Of a stretch of DNA of 64,000 nucleotides, positions 11,444-64,000 are shown one piece after another. The translations under genes and the position numbers were made by a program. Position 1 is the first letter of the stretch. Each line of letters begins with the position of its first letter. The notes below the pieces were generated by a model, which worked only from the letters and a program-made list of their open reading frames with translations, was not told the origin of the DNA and searched no databases. Source of the DNA: Mercenaria mercenaria (taxonomy: Eukaryota > Mollusca > Bivalvia > Venerida > Veneridae); contig NW_026461800.1 of the NCBI RefSeq assembly GCF_021730395.1, positions 1 to 64,000 on the forward strand. The letters are read 5' to 3'.

Positions 11444-14400
11444 CGTTACTAATTTTAGAAAAAAAAACGCAAGTAGCCGATTCGTCTCCGTTATCTCTAC
11501 GGACGTTGACGATATAAGTCGATATTTACCGGCTTTTGCCGATTCTATTAGGGTCCTAAAGCCTTAAAAGATGCAAACTGATAAAGATCTTAACTCATTA
11601 AATTTCATATTTCATTTCCGTTTAAAACATTAGACGAATTAATATAAGTCGAGTAGTGTGTTTCCTTCTTCATCTTCGATGTAACTATAAATAGTTCATT
11701 CGCTAAATAACGCTCTTCATGAAGAAGATGGTGATATAAACATTGTGAATTTTTGAAAATATCTGATTTGATTTGATTCAACTGTTTACTTTTTCTTATA
11801 CACATTGCTTTTCATTCAGTGAATTCAACTCAGTTATCAATCGGAAAAATTAAGTTCCATTTGGTACATTTATTACTAAATGCAACAAAAATAATGGCAA
11901 CAAACATTGATAACATATATGTGAATAGTGTTGATGATTTTAAGATTTTCTGTCTTTGCAGTAAGTAACAATCACAACATGTATCTAGCATTTTATTTTT
12001 CGGTTTTTAACAAAACGTCAATATGTCTGAGAACTATTCATCCCTCCATTGAAATGCAGCAGTTTTGTTGGGAGAGACACTTTTTCGAAATACTTCCATA
12101 CATTACACTCCCACAGTGGTCTGTGTATTTCGAAATTTCAACGTGCATATGACAGTATTGTGGGTCGTACAGTATTTTCCAAAAACAGTCATAAAACATT
12201 TACCCTAAATATGACACTGACCCTGGAGATATAAGACTGTATTCCCTGTTATGAAGAATATTTGTTATTTATATCCTAAGCCAGTTTAAATTAAATGCTT
12301 CAATGTAAAATTACACATTTTTATGTAATATTTGTAGCAATCACCATTTGCATTCTGAAGACTATTTCAAAGTACAACCACGTGGACCTCAAACTTAAAA
12401 CAACATAAACAGACAAAAAGAAACTTTTCTTTCGAACATCAAAACTGACTTAAAGTGACATTTGGTCCACCTTAGAGAAAAAAACAACCCGGTTGCCATA
12501 AAAAATAATTAGATAGCAGCAAATCACCAGGAACACTCTTGCAAGCAATGTCTAACCATTCAAATCAGATGGTCATATCATAAAACGCAAGATTTCACAG
12601 CTTGATATCACATGAAATAAGTGAAAATCTTAAACAACGTTCTTGCATTAGTTTAAAATCGTCGTCAGTGTTGAAGGCTTAAACCAAAAACCTGTCTGCG
12701 AGAATGTGTTTTTACAAAGAAAAGTTTATTTTATCTATTTTATTTAAATTTCTGTCAATTTCAATTTTGGGGAGGTCAAATAAGAAGAAAAAGAAAGAAA
12801 AACAATCAACGTCATCACTTCAAGTCGAAATTTAAGCCAATTTTACGAAGACTCTAGCCGCTTTTTTATATTTTTCTATGACCTCTTTTTTTCGTGATTT
12901 TAAGTAGGGCTATGACCTTTGAGATGGTTGTCTGATTACTTTAACTCATCTCAATATCCAAATCCGCTTTTAGAAGCAATAGACAGTACAGGAAAAACTA
13001 TCACTGTGATCTTGCACTTTAAGCTTACGGTCTGAGGTTTGTGTATGAAACATCATCTTAATGCAAATGTTTATGCCAGGAAATATTTATCAATGTACAC
13101 GGGCGTTATAAACCGCACAACAAAATATGACAACATAGCTTTCACCTCTATGTATGACATTCCTTTTGAGCTAAGGATCAGGGTCTTGCACTCAACACGA
13201 CACTACTTCTTGTTATGTTTGCCAAAATTGTAAAATGTTATTTTGAAATACCTTCTACCACTACAAAGTTGATGGTTGATTTCGAATTGATTTACAACAG
13301 TGTATTTTCTTTTCAAATTTGTGTGTAGTATTAAATGCATGTAGGTGTATGTTTTTTACAGAATTCGGGAGACGGCGAAACTGAAAATAGATTCTCCCAC
13401 ATTTTTGTATAATGTACACTTTAACCATTATTTGTATGCTCTTCAAATATGCCTTTTTACCTATACTTACATTTTCCTGTGTAAATAATGACTTGCAATA
13501 ACGAGGTACTAATTTCAAACGTTTCATTTTGGGCGAAAAAAGTGCGGGGATGGGAAGAAGAGTACAGGTTGCTAACCCCAAAACATATAAAGTGGGGATC
13601 CGACCTATTCCCCTGCTCCTACGCCTAGGACCTTTCATTGAAAAACTAAGATTTATTATATATATATTTTTTTTTTAATTTCTACATTTTTTAGCAAAAA
13701 TGCAAACTTCATATGGCACAGAAATTCTTTGAAATTCTTTTCTGGAAATATTTAAGACCTTGTGTGAATCTTACTGTATGACGCTCTCCATATCCTGCCG
13801 AAGATATATACGCCGTCTGATGTTCACATAACAACATCAAATGGACATGTGATTTTACATCAGTCATTCAACCGCTACAATATAATATCATAAACGCGAT
13901 TGATGACAGATTTATAAGTCATTTAATACAAAAATGACTATATAATAAGTATCTATGTGTTTTGAAGAGTGATATACACTACAAAAATACATTTTAATCT
14001 AACAGAACATTTTCTATTTTACCAATATACCCACTTAAATTCAAATATGAAACATTTTTTTATTTAAAAACAAAATAAAAAAAACCATATATTAATTAAT
14101 GGAAAATTATGCTTTAATTTATTTGATAGAATGACAGCAAATTCATAAGAAGCAATCACAAAATTTTAGCTGTTTAACACTTTAATCCATTTTTTAAAGT
14201 CGAAAAGTACGCATACATAAATTAATGTGTTTTTAATGATTACCATTCAAAACCTGTTACTGAAGGAGCTCTTATCCTGTTGTAAGGGCCCGTTGTAGCT
14301 TATGTCTTGTTGGTATATTAATATACTTGTTCCGATTTAATCTCCTTTTGGGTCCTTTCAGTTTTGCACATGGAAGAAGAAGGTCGTTTGCAAATAGATG

Positions 14401-15420
14401 CGAGGGTAGATTTTGCTTCTTATCGAAGGAATCCTAGATTGTTTATACTTGCTGATGTTTAATATCCCACCCTCCACACCTCTTGTTTTGCTTGTGTTCT
14501 CCTTTTTCTTTATAATTTCAGGTACATCTTATGTGTTCAAGTTCAGCCTATACCTTCCTTCCCTTCCGTCGTTACAGCTTCACATGGAATATCGGCAGTT
14601 TTCACATGTTGATGTATGGATATGACAGTGTCTGTTTTCCCGAACTGTGAAATGTGTATGTGTCATATATAAACGTTTAACATAGTAACTGATTCTGTAT
14701 GTCTGTTTTTGTATACCTGATCTCCGTTGAATTCTGATCCCAGGTTCGGCGGTTAGGTCAGCCTCCACCAGTATATCTTAACGTTGTGTAATAAGAAGTT
14801 TGTTTGTTTCAAGTATACTGTATTAGGCCTCTGTTTACAGGGCCTCCACATCTGCATTTTAAACATATACTTTATATCATATGTATTTGTATATTGAAAT
14901 TTATGTGAAGCTGTGACCAATTTCTGCCAACCATTAATTTAAACGAAATCAGATTCTAATCGCTTGCTACAGTAAAATTGTTAATAGTAAAAGTAATGTA
15001 TTCATACAACTGTCTTGGGTTTTTCTTCTTTAGTATTATTTCTGTGCCAAGCTATCTTCAGTAATAACATTTATGTAGATAATTGGAGTACAATGCAAGT
15101 ATTTATTTAGATTGACGCAATACTGCGTATCATCTGTCTCTATTATATACCTACAAATGACATATGGCAAGTACAATAGCGTTATTATAACAGTAACACC
15201 ATCTGGGATGCTGTATTCGGCTCGAGATCGCAAGCGCCTAGTGTGATCCGACCTTGCAAAATCCACTAGAGCCGAATACTTTTATCATATACCTCTACCT
15301 TTCTGTTTGTTGTTTTGTTACTGAAGTAAACCTTCAATGCTGATCGATATTAAAATGAAACTTAGTGAAGTTTTTATGTGCGCTATTTATAGAACTGTGT
15401 CAGGTCATGCATATTAATGA
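11444..15420. other. no gene recognised
   Basis: About 4 kb of AT-rich DNA. Several frames of 60-125 codons occur by chance length and show no family motif. No second PTP domain motif (YWP, DFW, VHC) was seen on the - strand here, so the phosphatase gene does not obviously extend into this stretch. Confidence 0.4.
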
Positions 15421-15439
15421 AAGTAGTCCGGACGGTTTA

Positions 15440-15720
15440 TGAACAGAACAGAACAGAACAGAACAAAAGTTTATTCAGTAATTTGTACATATAGTACCTC
15501 ATTACATAATATACATTGACATATAAGATATGATCATGTGACAACGTTGTTGAAAAATTAAAATTTAAATGCAAAATTCAAAAAGGAGAACGGATCGTAA
15601 CAGGCCGTAACAGTCTTTTTACCTCAAGACACCCAAGAACACCAAAAAAAAACAAAAAAAAACAACAACAAAAAATGCAACCACCATGACACCCAGCATC
15701 AAAATTATTTAAAATCTCCC
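15440..15720 (-). mobile_element. possible LINE-type 3' end with a short tandem tail
   Basis: On the - strand an AATAAA-like signal is followed by repeats of GTTCT (plus strand GAACA x5 at 15448-15472). Such pentamer tails are common at 3' ends of some LINEs. No coding fragment is attached, so this is weak. Confidence 0.3.
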
Positions 15721-15839
15721 TTCTTTCAATGTCTCGCACAAACTTCCTAAGTATAAATTAAAGACACATTTGACCAAGTTTTGAATTCGACAGATGAAGT
15801 TGGCAATAAGTCAGTATTATTTCATTAGATATTTTTGAA

Positions 15840-16110
15840 CTTTTTATTTCTTTTTTTGGGTATTTCTCGGGGTATGTAGCTGGGGTATAGTCACACTGTC
15901 ACAGTTTGATCATGCGATGGCATTTAATAGCAGAGGGAGAGACCCAAGGGGCATCTCTAGGCATTGTTCCAGGCATGCGCAGACATCAGATTAAAATCGC
16001 CGACCTTCCATATATCAGCCACCCGGACGGTTTATGCAGCGCATGAAGAATTGAACCATCTCATGCGAAGTCTGGAACCTTAACCATTCGGCTATGGAGG
16101 CCACTTTTTA
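15840..16110 (-). mobile_element. tRNA-headed SINE related to family A, - strand
   Basis: On the - strand the head reads GTGGCCTCCATAGCCGAATG with GTTAAGGTTCCAGACTTCGC, the same Leu/Ser-like head as at 9895. The body shares 'ggaaggtcggcgatt' and 'ctctgctattaaatgcc' in diverged form. It is older than the 9.9 kb copy and I found no clear target duplication. Confidence 0.7.
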
Positions 16111-17057
16111 AATTATGTGAACAGTGCAAAAGTATAATTAACGTATATCATGAAAGTTACTAAATAATATGACTGCCAGTTATTGTCTCGACCGATTGTG
16201 TGATTTGATTAATAAATTTTCTCTCATCTAAGGCTCTGACCTACAAATTTTGGCTACGAATGATTATTCTTTTAAATTGAAGTTCGGTCATATTATGAAC
16301 ATTAAAATACGAGTTTTTGTTTCTAAACTATCTTTAATTTGCTCAATCAAAAACCCAAAAAAGATGCCAGAGTCGGGAATGAACCCGGGCAACCACGGCA
16401 ATGAAAATTTTCCTGCTGCTAAGGACCTGAATATGTATACAATATTTATAATTAGGCAGTTTACCTCGGGTAAAATGTTCTAAACGCTTTTGAATTTCCA
16501 GTTTAAAAATTAGTAAAAAACAACCAATTCTCATGTGTTTCAATAACATATAGTCTGTCAGTAATTAATTCAAAGCTTTCTTAAGATTTATGGCATTAAT
16601 TTCTTGTTACCTAAAATTTTCTCTATATTCTGTTCTCCTATGATCTCGAGGACAGACTTTTGATAATAAGTATCTGTTTGGTGTTATAATCATTCTTTTT
16701 TCTACATACAGTTCAAGTATTAACTAGTTACAGGAAATTACTGTAACTGCATATAAAGCATGATTTAGCATGACAATAAACTATTAATATTCTATTTTAT
16801 TGGTACTTAACACTCATTTCTACTTAATTTGCAATTTAAAGATGATACATTTATGAAATTATAAAGTTGATTAACACGTGAAATAAAACGTTGGCATGCG
16901 CTTCTATGCAGACTGTCAGTAAGGAGAACTATGATCCAGGGCACTGGAGTCATTCAAGGGTTATGTAACATCATGAACACATTTGCAATGATCTCTAATG
17001 AGATGGTGATTATTAAAGCTGGGATTAAAAGTGCCTAGCTCAGATCGCATTTGTCAA

Positions 17058-17290
17058 GTCGTTAGAGTCAGAGGTTAGAGGTATTGTAATTTTTTTTAGA
17101 AAGTGCTATTAAAGAGGATTGATCTTATGGCCAAGTGCTTTACATTTAATGACTCTAACGACTGATGCCAGTCTTTGAGAGTCAGAGGTTAGAGATATTG
17201 TAAATTGTTTTAGAAAGTGCTACCAAAGAGGATTGATTTTATGGCCAAGTGCTTTACATTTAATGACTCTAACGACTGATGCCAGTCTAT
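17058..17290. repeat. two-unit tandem repeat with inverted ends, period 114 bp
   Basis: Unit 1 starts GTCGTTAGAGTCA and ends TGACTCTAACGAC, an exact 13-bp inverted pair; unit 2 repeats it with few differences. The shared linker is TGATGCCAGTCT. It looks like a small MITE that has been duplicated in tandem. Confidence 0.75.
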
Positions 17291-19453
17291 GTGTGACATT
17301 AGCAATTCTGTAAACATATGCAAAACCTCGGGATGCTTCTAAGACAACAGAAAAGCTCGAGTAAGGAAATCTATGAATTGTCTATATAAAAGAATAGTTA
17401 TAAAGTAATTAAAATGTATGTCACTGTAACAATGATTTTATAGAAAAACATCTGAAAAGTTACAGCGGCAAGAAAAAAGTAAATACGTAACCGAAGACAT
17501 TACCAAGTTAATTTGAATTTAACACAATTATTAACAGCAGACGACAAAATTGTTCAATCTTTAATGCGACTGCAATAAGGATGCATTCTATAATGTTATC
17601 GTGGTTACAGAACACATAATAAATGCAAATAAAGGAGTGGCATGCATGTACATTTTTTTGCATACGTTAGAAAATGGAAAAACACAGCAACAAATAGTAT
17701 TACTAAACCAAATTGAAGGAAACTTGATTGAAAATGTAATATGTTCTGTCTGATTATATGTATGGTTTGATATTTAACACTTGAAAAAAAAAATGGACTT
17801 ATTTTCAGTGAAATATGCAATCTATGAATTTTACTTCCTGACAGTATGTGCTATATGTGTATATATATATATATATGAATATGTAGTCGGTATTTGAACG
17901 TGAATAGATGGTAAAAGACAAGATATCAGTGTAAAACAGTTTTGATGCATGTCAAGATAGAATGATGTTATATATACGACTTTGATAGATGAGAAAATGG
18001 CCATCACATAATGACATATTTATGTGACTGGTCAGGAAGGATCTATAGTAGAATACTTGTGAACATAGAATAGATTACTCTACAAGGAACCTATAAGTTT
18101 CTAGCACACAATGAATGAAGTGTCAGATAAAGCTATAGAGAATGTGATGTCTGTCAAATACATATTTCACATATAATAATGTAGCACACATGTATACAGC
18201 GTATCTAGTTAAATAACGTGTCTTTATGTTCCTCAGTCCTTCTGATATCCTGAATTTTCATAGATATTTTCTTCTTACGCTTCGAATGATGTATTCACAT
18301 ATACATCTACAACAGTAAAATGTAGCAAGGTATTAAGAAATTAATACACATAAGTTTTCTTACATATTTTTACACATCACTGATAATATGGTTTTCAAAC
18401 ATATGCAATTCTGTTCCAAAACGTGACATTTAATAACTGTGTAGATAAACTTTCGGCAAACAAGTTTGTTTTACTTATATATGTATAATATAATTGAAGT
18501 TAAACAATCAAGGTAATCACTACCCTTTCTGAAAAATGTTTCATCTATAAACGTTTTTAAAAATGTTTTAATGCATGTGTTTTTACAAAATTCTTCATCT
18601 AATCCAAATTTTAGATGTTCTAGGAATTGTAGTAATTAAAGTGTAAGTTTGTATAGATTAAAAGCATCTAGCTCAGAACATGCCATACTTTTACCAATCG
18701 ATTTGAAATGACATAATTATTTGATTTTTGGCAGCTAGCTTTTGAATAAAAAGACGTTTAACGCAAATATCTTTCTAAATTAAGCCGTTTTCTCTGATCC
18801 TTCCGGTTGTTTTAAAGAATATACATGTACACAGTAACATCATTTTTAGAACATATTTTTTTGTTCTGCGACCTCTTTTTGTGTTATATCCCCGTTTCAT
18901 GTTCTTTCTTTCAACTATTGACTGAATATTTATAAATTGCAGCTAGAAGGCAAAACAGAATCTGAAATTATCACAATATTTTAGTATCACCCATTGACCT
19001 AACGGTGTTTTAGAACAAGCTTTACCTTCAATTATTAAACTGATATGGAAAAAGCAATGTCAGATATTGCACGTGTTATAATGGAATTTTCTGTCCAAAG
19101 TGTTCTTTATACGCAGCAGTTATTTTCACTCTTTATACATAATTTCATTTCACAATCCCACTTTGCACTAACTGATGCATAAGGCCACTATACTGACATA
19201 TATCTTAACATAATTCTATTTATTTTATAAAGAGACAAAGAGACTTGTGTACATCTCCTGCATACACGATACTGGACTTTATGCATTAAAAAGAACTTGT
19301 CACTATGCAAATTGTGTCTTCATACATAAAACGTTTTACAACTCTTCGTTCATTATGACATAAACGTTTAGTAGCATATTTCAATGAATAACTATAAATA
19401 GCTTACTTATTTAAGACAAATACATAATTGTAAAAATATCAGAATTTACATAC
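17291..19453. other. no exon recognised; expected 3' end of the phosphatase gene
   Basis: The last exon I can place (19454-19532) ends in mid-codon, so at least one more exon with a stop codon must lie downstream on the - strand. I could not identify it in this AT-rich stretch. Confidence 0.4.
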
Positions 19454-59886
<40,433 letters not shown>

Positions 59887-60801
59887 CTGTAAGAGTAAAG
59901 ACACAAAAATTTTCATAGATTCTGTAGATTCTGGCCAATGAAAGCATGTTCAAACTAAAAAATCTCATACACCTGCCTAACTCCAGGCATTTAAAGAAAG
60001 ATTCATATAAGACAAAGGCACTAGCGGATTAAGGTGGGGTTGGGGCGAACCTGGCGCGTCAGAGCATAGGTATTTTGTCTTTTGTTTCGGGTGAAAAAAG
60101 TGCAAAATATGCATTTTTTTCTCGCTCGTCATAAAACATGCACTTATGATAATCAGCATGTTATTTGTTTATTTTGTCACAAATCCTGTCTTTTTTCAAT
60201 TCCAAATAAATAAACCTTAGAACGCTCAGACTATACCAGATGGATCCATATTTTTCAAACTTTTCCGGGGGAGCATGCCCTACCACAAATAGTTTACGCC
60301 TCCTTTAACACTAAAACATTGATGCCCCTGAAATCTCATAAGTCAAAATGTATGTCTCAAAAAGCTAAAAAAAGACAACCCCTTATATTTCCCTCACACC
60401 ATGTGCTTAATTGCATAATACACAAAACCATTACTAACCTTAAATATATAAACATTCATGCCCTAGCGGACATACAGGATATAAAACAACGTTCACTATA
60501 ATATAGTCAGAATTATTTCATAATATTAGAAATACGTTTTCATATATATTTTGCCATCAACATTTTTCCGGCATGAGTTTGTGTCGAATGAGTGTGTTGA
60601 ACTATAGACATGCCGACAGCACTAATAGTCAACCGGCGATTAATACCTCGCACTTACCCAATTTTCAGCAAGTTAGACATTACAATGTAAATAAAATCAT
60701 ATCCCGCTGAGAGAGACTCTAACATTTGTGAAAAATACCAGATCATATTAAGTAAAGCATAAAATTATGGTAGATCTAAGGTATAATTACACCAATGTAC
60801 T
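59887..60801. other. intron DNA; missing FN3 half not found
   Basis: An exon ending in phase 1 with the first half of the FN3 repeat should lie upstream of 59886. I could not find it here. A - strand DAPGSPQPHLN near 60040-60070 looks superficially like an FN3 start but lacks Trp and splice context. Confidence 0.4.
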
Positions 60802-61693
60802 CACTGACACCAGCTCAGAAAGAAAATGCCTCCTTACGTGTTATACCCTACCCCTAGGTATTCTATAAGAACCATGGTCATGAACGGGAAAGTATACTAA
60901 CCCGTTTCAATCGCGCATTTCATACATAAAACACGCAGTGCGGTAAATGTGTACTATGGATATCAAACAAGTGTTAATTTATCTTCCATTGTGTACCGGT
61001 CACATTTTTTTTTCAATACATCTTATCTTAGAAAAACAACGCGTAGTTGATAGTTATTTCAACGTTACACAAAAAACTTGCTTGAACTTCCCTTGTGAAG
61101 TTCCGTACTAGATTACAGAACCATTCTGATTGGCTGTTGTGAAAATGTAAGTCAATCGTCATTTTACTACACGTGTTCGCCAAAATGTGAAAATGCAGCA
61201 TAAGTGTGCAAAATGAATAAAATAAACAGAACAGATGCAGACCAATGTACGATTTCAAATGAAAGATCATATACAAGATGAATTTCATTCATCATTTCGA
61301 ATATTAGTGTAAAATTGTGATTTTATTTAAAAATTCTGTTTTTGTTTGTTTACATTTCGCCAAACATGTGCACACTGCCGTGACCTCTAGACCGGATGTT
61401 CATTAGGGAAGGTCAAGCAAGTTTTTTCTGTAACGTTGACGAAAGCATAAAATATGTTGATAATCGCAGCAATATGGAATATTGAGGCAATGTGACTGGT
61501 GCACGATGGAAGATAAATTATCGCTTGTTCAATGTACTAGGTACTCATTCACCGAACTGCGCGTTTAAGTTGAGAAATGCGCGATTGAAACGGGTTAGTA
61601 TACTTTCCCGTTCATGACCATGGTTCTTATAGAATACCTAGGGGTAGGGTATAACACGTACGGAGGCATTTTCTTTCTGATCTGGTGCCAGTG
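60802..61693. mobile_element. 892-bp non-autonomous element with 8-bp target duplication (hAT-like)
   Basis: Ends CACTGACACCAGCTCAGAAA and the complement of CACTGGCACCAGATCAGAAA, with inverted arms of about 205 bp. AATGTACT flanks both ends exactly (60794-60801, 61694-61701). An 8-bp duplication and a CA-TG end fit the hAT superfamily (inference). No transposase frame. Interior holds only AT-rich DNA. Confidence 0.9.
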
Positions 61694-61794
61694 AATGTAC
61701 TCAACAACTTGTCTGAAGTCAAAGCAAAAAAGTTTAACGTTCAAGGGCTGCAAGACAAAAATACCGCACCATCCGTTCGTATTATGTAGGATTT

Positions 61795-61985
61795 AGGAGA
61801 AAAGCATCAAGGAGCCATGAAGAGACTCAATCAAACCGAGTCAATTTTCACTGTTTGCATTGTTCTCGATGCTTCTGAGGGATTAGCTTTCCAGAATTCT
61901 TTTACTTCAAATCAGCGGGTGTTAAGTGCTTTGTAGCGGCCATAAAAAGTGTCTTGACTTCATCTCAGTGCTAATTGCTTGGGTG
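61795..61985. repeat. dispersed repeat R1 (copy)
   Basis: Contains GACTCAATCAAACCGAGTCA, GATGCTTCTGAGGGATTAGC and CAGCGGGTGTTAAGTGCTTT, as at 21.57-21.70 kb. Confidence 0.75.
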
Positions 61986-61989
61986 ATAT

Positions 61990-62195
61990 GAAGATTTCTA
62001 TGGTTAAAATCATCTAAATTTAAGCGAGCTCTTGCAAAAAGTATAAATTGTGAAATATAGCCACCGTATGATGTTGCTCGAGGGTAAACCCCATCAAGGT
62101 TGGAGAAGTTGATTTCAAAATTAAAATCCCCTCTTTTATCATATATTTTCGTTTCTAGGATAATATTCACAATTATTAAATTTAAGTCCAAAATA
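61990..62195 (-). mobile_element. retroelement protein fragment, family uncertain
   Basis: The - strand frame shows TKIYDKRGDFNFEI, DGVYPRATSYGGYISQ and LDDFNHRN, text seen next to the reverse transcriptase of a retroelement group widespread in molluscs. Only this short piece remains and it is a worn fossil; its edge runs into an R1 repeat. Confidence 0.55.
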
Positions 62196-62814
62196 ACGGT
62201 ATTAGCCTAGTTAAGTTGCAACTTTTGGGTAAATGTGTTTTATTACTTCTGAAAAATATAAGTTGTCCATATTTAAAATATCATCAAGAAACCTCGAAGT
62301 CCCATTAAAAACTTCAAAAATTCAAATTGTGTCTCAGTGGACATACTAAGTGTCATAGGGCATGACAGTGTTGTTCTGATTTTAATTGTTTTACATCTTC
62401 TTAAATAAAATATAGAGCATACTAAAATTGTTTTTGTTGTAATTAAATCGAGCAACCCCTTTTAAGTAACAATTTCACCCAAATATTCTTTACTATAAAT
62501 CCGTACATCTTTTCCATCCTATAAGCCTATACTTGACATAATAAATTACCGTTATCCTTGTCTACCCTTGTATTGCAATAATCGAGAGCAAGTGTAAATG
62601 TTTGACTGCACTTGCCTTCTTGATGTAAATGCATATATAGAGATTTTACATAAGAATAATAAATATATTATCTAAGATAATCATTAATTTGTTACAGGTT
62701 AGTACTTTTATTCATTAGTTACAGAGCTTATTCATAAATGTATTATTTTTATGACATTGACGTAAAATGTTCTGAAATTAGTATTTCATGTAATATTGTT
62801 AGGATATCAAGTTA

Positions 62815-63010
62815 AAAGGGGAGCGGTGGTCTAGTGGATAAGGTGTCGGCCGCTCAATCCAGGGGTTGTGGGTGCGAGCCCCACTGAGGTCACGACCATG
62901 ATTTCTCATGTGACACCAGTACTTGTTTTTCCAGGAAACGGACTCAAAAGTGGTTCAAATAAGCTTGAAGCTTTCATCACAATCGAACTAAAACAAATTA
63001 GTATAAACTA
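62815..63010 (+). mobile_element. tRNA-headed SINE (family B), + strand
   Basis: Head GGAGCGGTGGTCTAGTGGAT with GGGTGCGAGCCCC (A and B boxes); the body matches the - strand copy at 6168-6365 to its end. It is inserted inside the 230-bp tandem repeat. Confidence 0.8.
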
Positions 63011-63350
63011 AGTGTACATGTATAATTGGAATTTCAATGTATTGTATAAGTGTAAATGCTTGATTGCACTTGCCTTCTTGATGTAAATGCATATATAGAG
63101 ATTTTACATAAGAATAATAAATATATTATCTAAGATAATCATTACTTTGTTACAGGTCAGTACTTTTACTTGATTAGTTACAGAGCTTATTTATAAATGT
63201 ATTATTTTTATGACTTTGACGTAAATTGTTCTGAAATTAGTATTTCATGTAATATTGTTAGGACATCAAGTGTACATGTATATTTGGAATTTCAATGTAT
63301 TGTATAAATGTAAATGCTTGATTGCACTTGCCTTCTTGATGTAAATGCAT

Positions 63351-63936
63351 ACTGTAAAATCTGGTAAATAAGCGTATGCGCTTATAAAAATTTTAGTGAC
63401 ACTTTTATGCGCCTATTTTTGATATGCGCTTATACTTAAGCCAAAACTATACGCTTACATTTGATATGCGCTTATAGACAAACCGTGTGCGCCTATTTTT
63501 TGATATATTAAGACTATTGACAGTGCTTACCTTGGTTGAGAAAACGAAAGTAAAACACGGTCATGGACGTGCGCAGAAAACTACCTCCTTTTATTGCATA
63601 CATTATTATATTAATAAGATATAATGAAAGCATAATAAATACATACTTTGCAAATAATGTTCAATCTCTCGGACCATTAAATAAATGTTCATCACTAAGA
63701 TTGTAGCATTTTATCCATATTCTTTTCACAGATTTACAAAAGAATGACAACAAATAACGTATCTGTTATTCAAACTTTTACTTGCATTTTACTGAAAAAA
63801 AAAATTCTATTCAAATAGCACGATTATCGTAAACAATTATCGCTTTATGAGACAATAGACGATAAAGATTTTTAACACCTATCGGCTATTCAACAGGTAA
63901 GAACACTTGTCGTCTGTATTTATGATAAATAATTAG
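63351..63936. other. insertion of unknown type with TATGCGCTTATA motifs
   Basis: It interrupts the 230-bp unit at GCATA|TATAGAG, so TA may be a target duplication. The first 140 bases hold four variants of ATATGCGCTTATA. No frame, no clear terminal repeats. Confidence 0.5.
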
Positions 63937-64000
63937 TATATAGAGATTTTACATAAGAATAATAAATATATTATTTAAGATAATTATTACTTTATTACAG

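Larger units (their letters stand above)
62570..64000. repeat. tandem repeat of about 230 bp, three units, with two nested insertions
   Basis: Units at about 62581-62813, 63040-63270 and 63290-63350 plus 63937-64000 share TTGATGTAAATGCATATATA, TAATAAATATATTATCTAAG and TTCATGTAATATTGTTAGGA. Unit 1/2 is parted by a SINE, and unit 3 by a 585-bp insertion. The array runs off the window. Confidence 0.85.

Noticed and set aside
60030-60075. FN3 start (DAPGSPQPHLN) as the missing first half of the FN3 repeat
   Set aside because: No conserved Trp, no acceptor or donor in phase, and the text stops at once.

Overview
This is eukaryotic, AT-rich, intron-heavy animal DNA. It is most likely from a bivalve mollusc. 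The evidence is a spliced metazoan receptor tyrosine phosphatase gene, a spliced Mutator-like gene, tRNA-headed SINEs, and repeats of the kind common in mollusc genomes that end in GGACGGACGG plus a short hairpin. The species call is inference.

Layout: 1-4.9 kb holds repeats and unexplained AT-rich DNA, including a CG-rich self-complementary block at 2.44-2.91 kb. 4.9-11.4 kb (- strand) is an eight-piece, decayed Mutator-like transposase-domain gene with a DnaQ/TREX-like exonuclease as its last exon; two in-frame stops and one phase clash argue against it being functional. 11.4-19.4 kb is mostly unexplained, with one SINE and a small tandem repeat.

19.45-59.89 kb (- strand) is one large receptor-type protein tyrosine phosphatase gene. 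I placed eighteen exons from splice sites, reading phase and family motifs. They encode fibronectin type III segments, an RRKR furin-like site, one transmembrane helix, a juxtamembrane region and one PTP catalytic domain with the NRY motif, WPD loop and [10 protein letters not shown] active site. All eighteen join in phase (about 688 codons). The first exons lie beyond the window or were not found, and the stop codon was not found. A second, phase-0/0 WPD-loop exon reading WPN lies just upstream of the normal one. The intron after the active-site exon holds an array of ten or more decayed copies of the 3' end of that exon.

The introns carry many mobile elements. The most striking is a 1.5 kb cluster of a miniature LTR retroelement (TRIM-like) whose 144-bp LTR contains a tRNA-like Pol III promoter unit. 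Others are a 2.9 kb element with 541-bp terminal inverted repeats and a 6-bp target duplication, a 869-bp palindromic TA-flanked element, a fold-back element, a pair of oppositely oriented 22-bp minisatellites forming a possible giant hairpin, and 163-bp satellite units inside an inverted-repeat-ended element. Beyond 60 kb are a 892-bp element with an 8-bp target duplication, a retroelement fragment, and a tandem duplication with a nested SINE.
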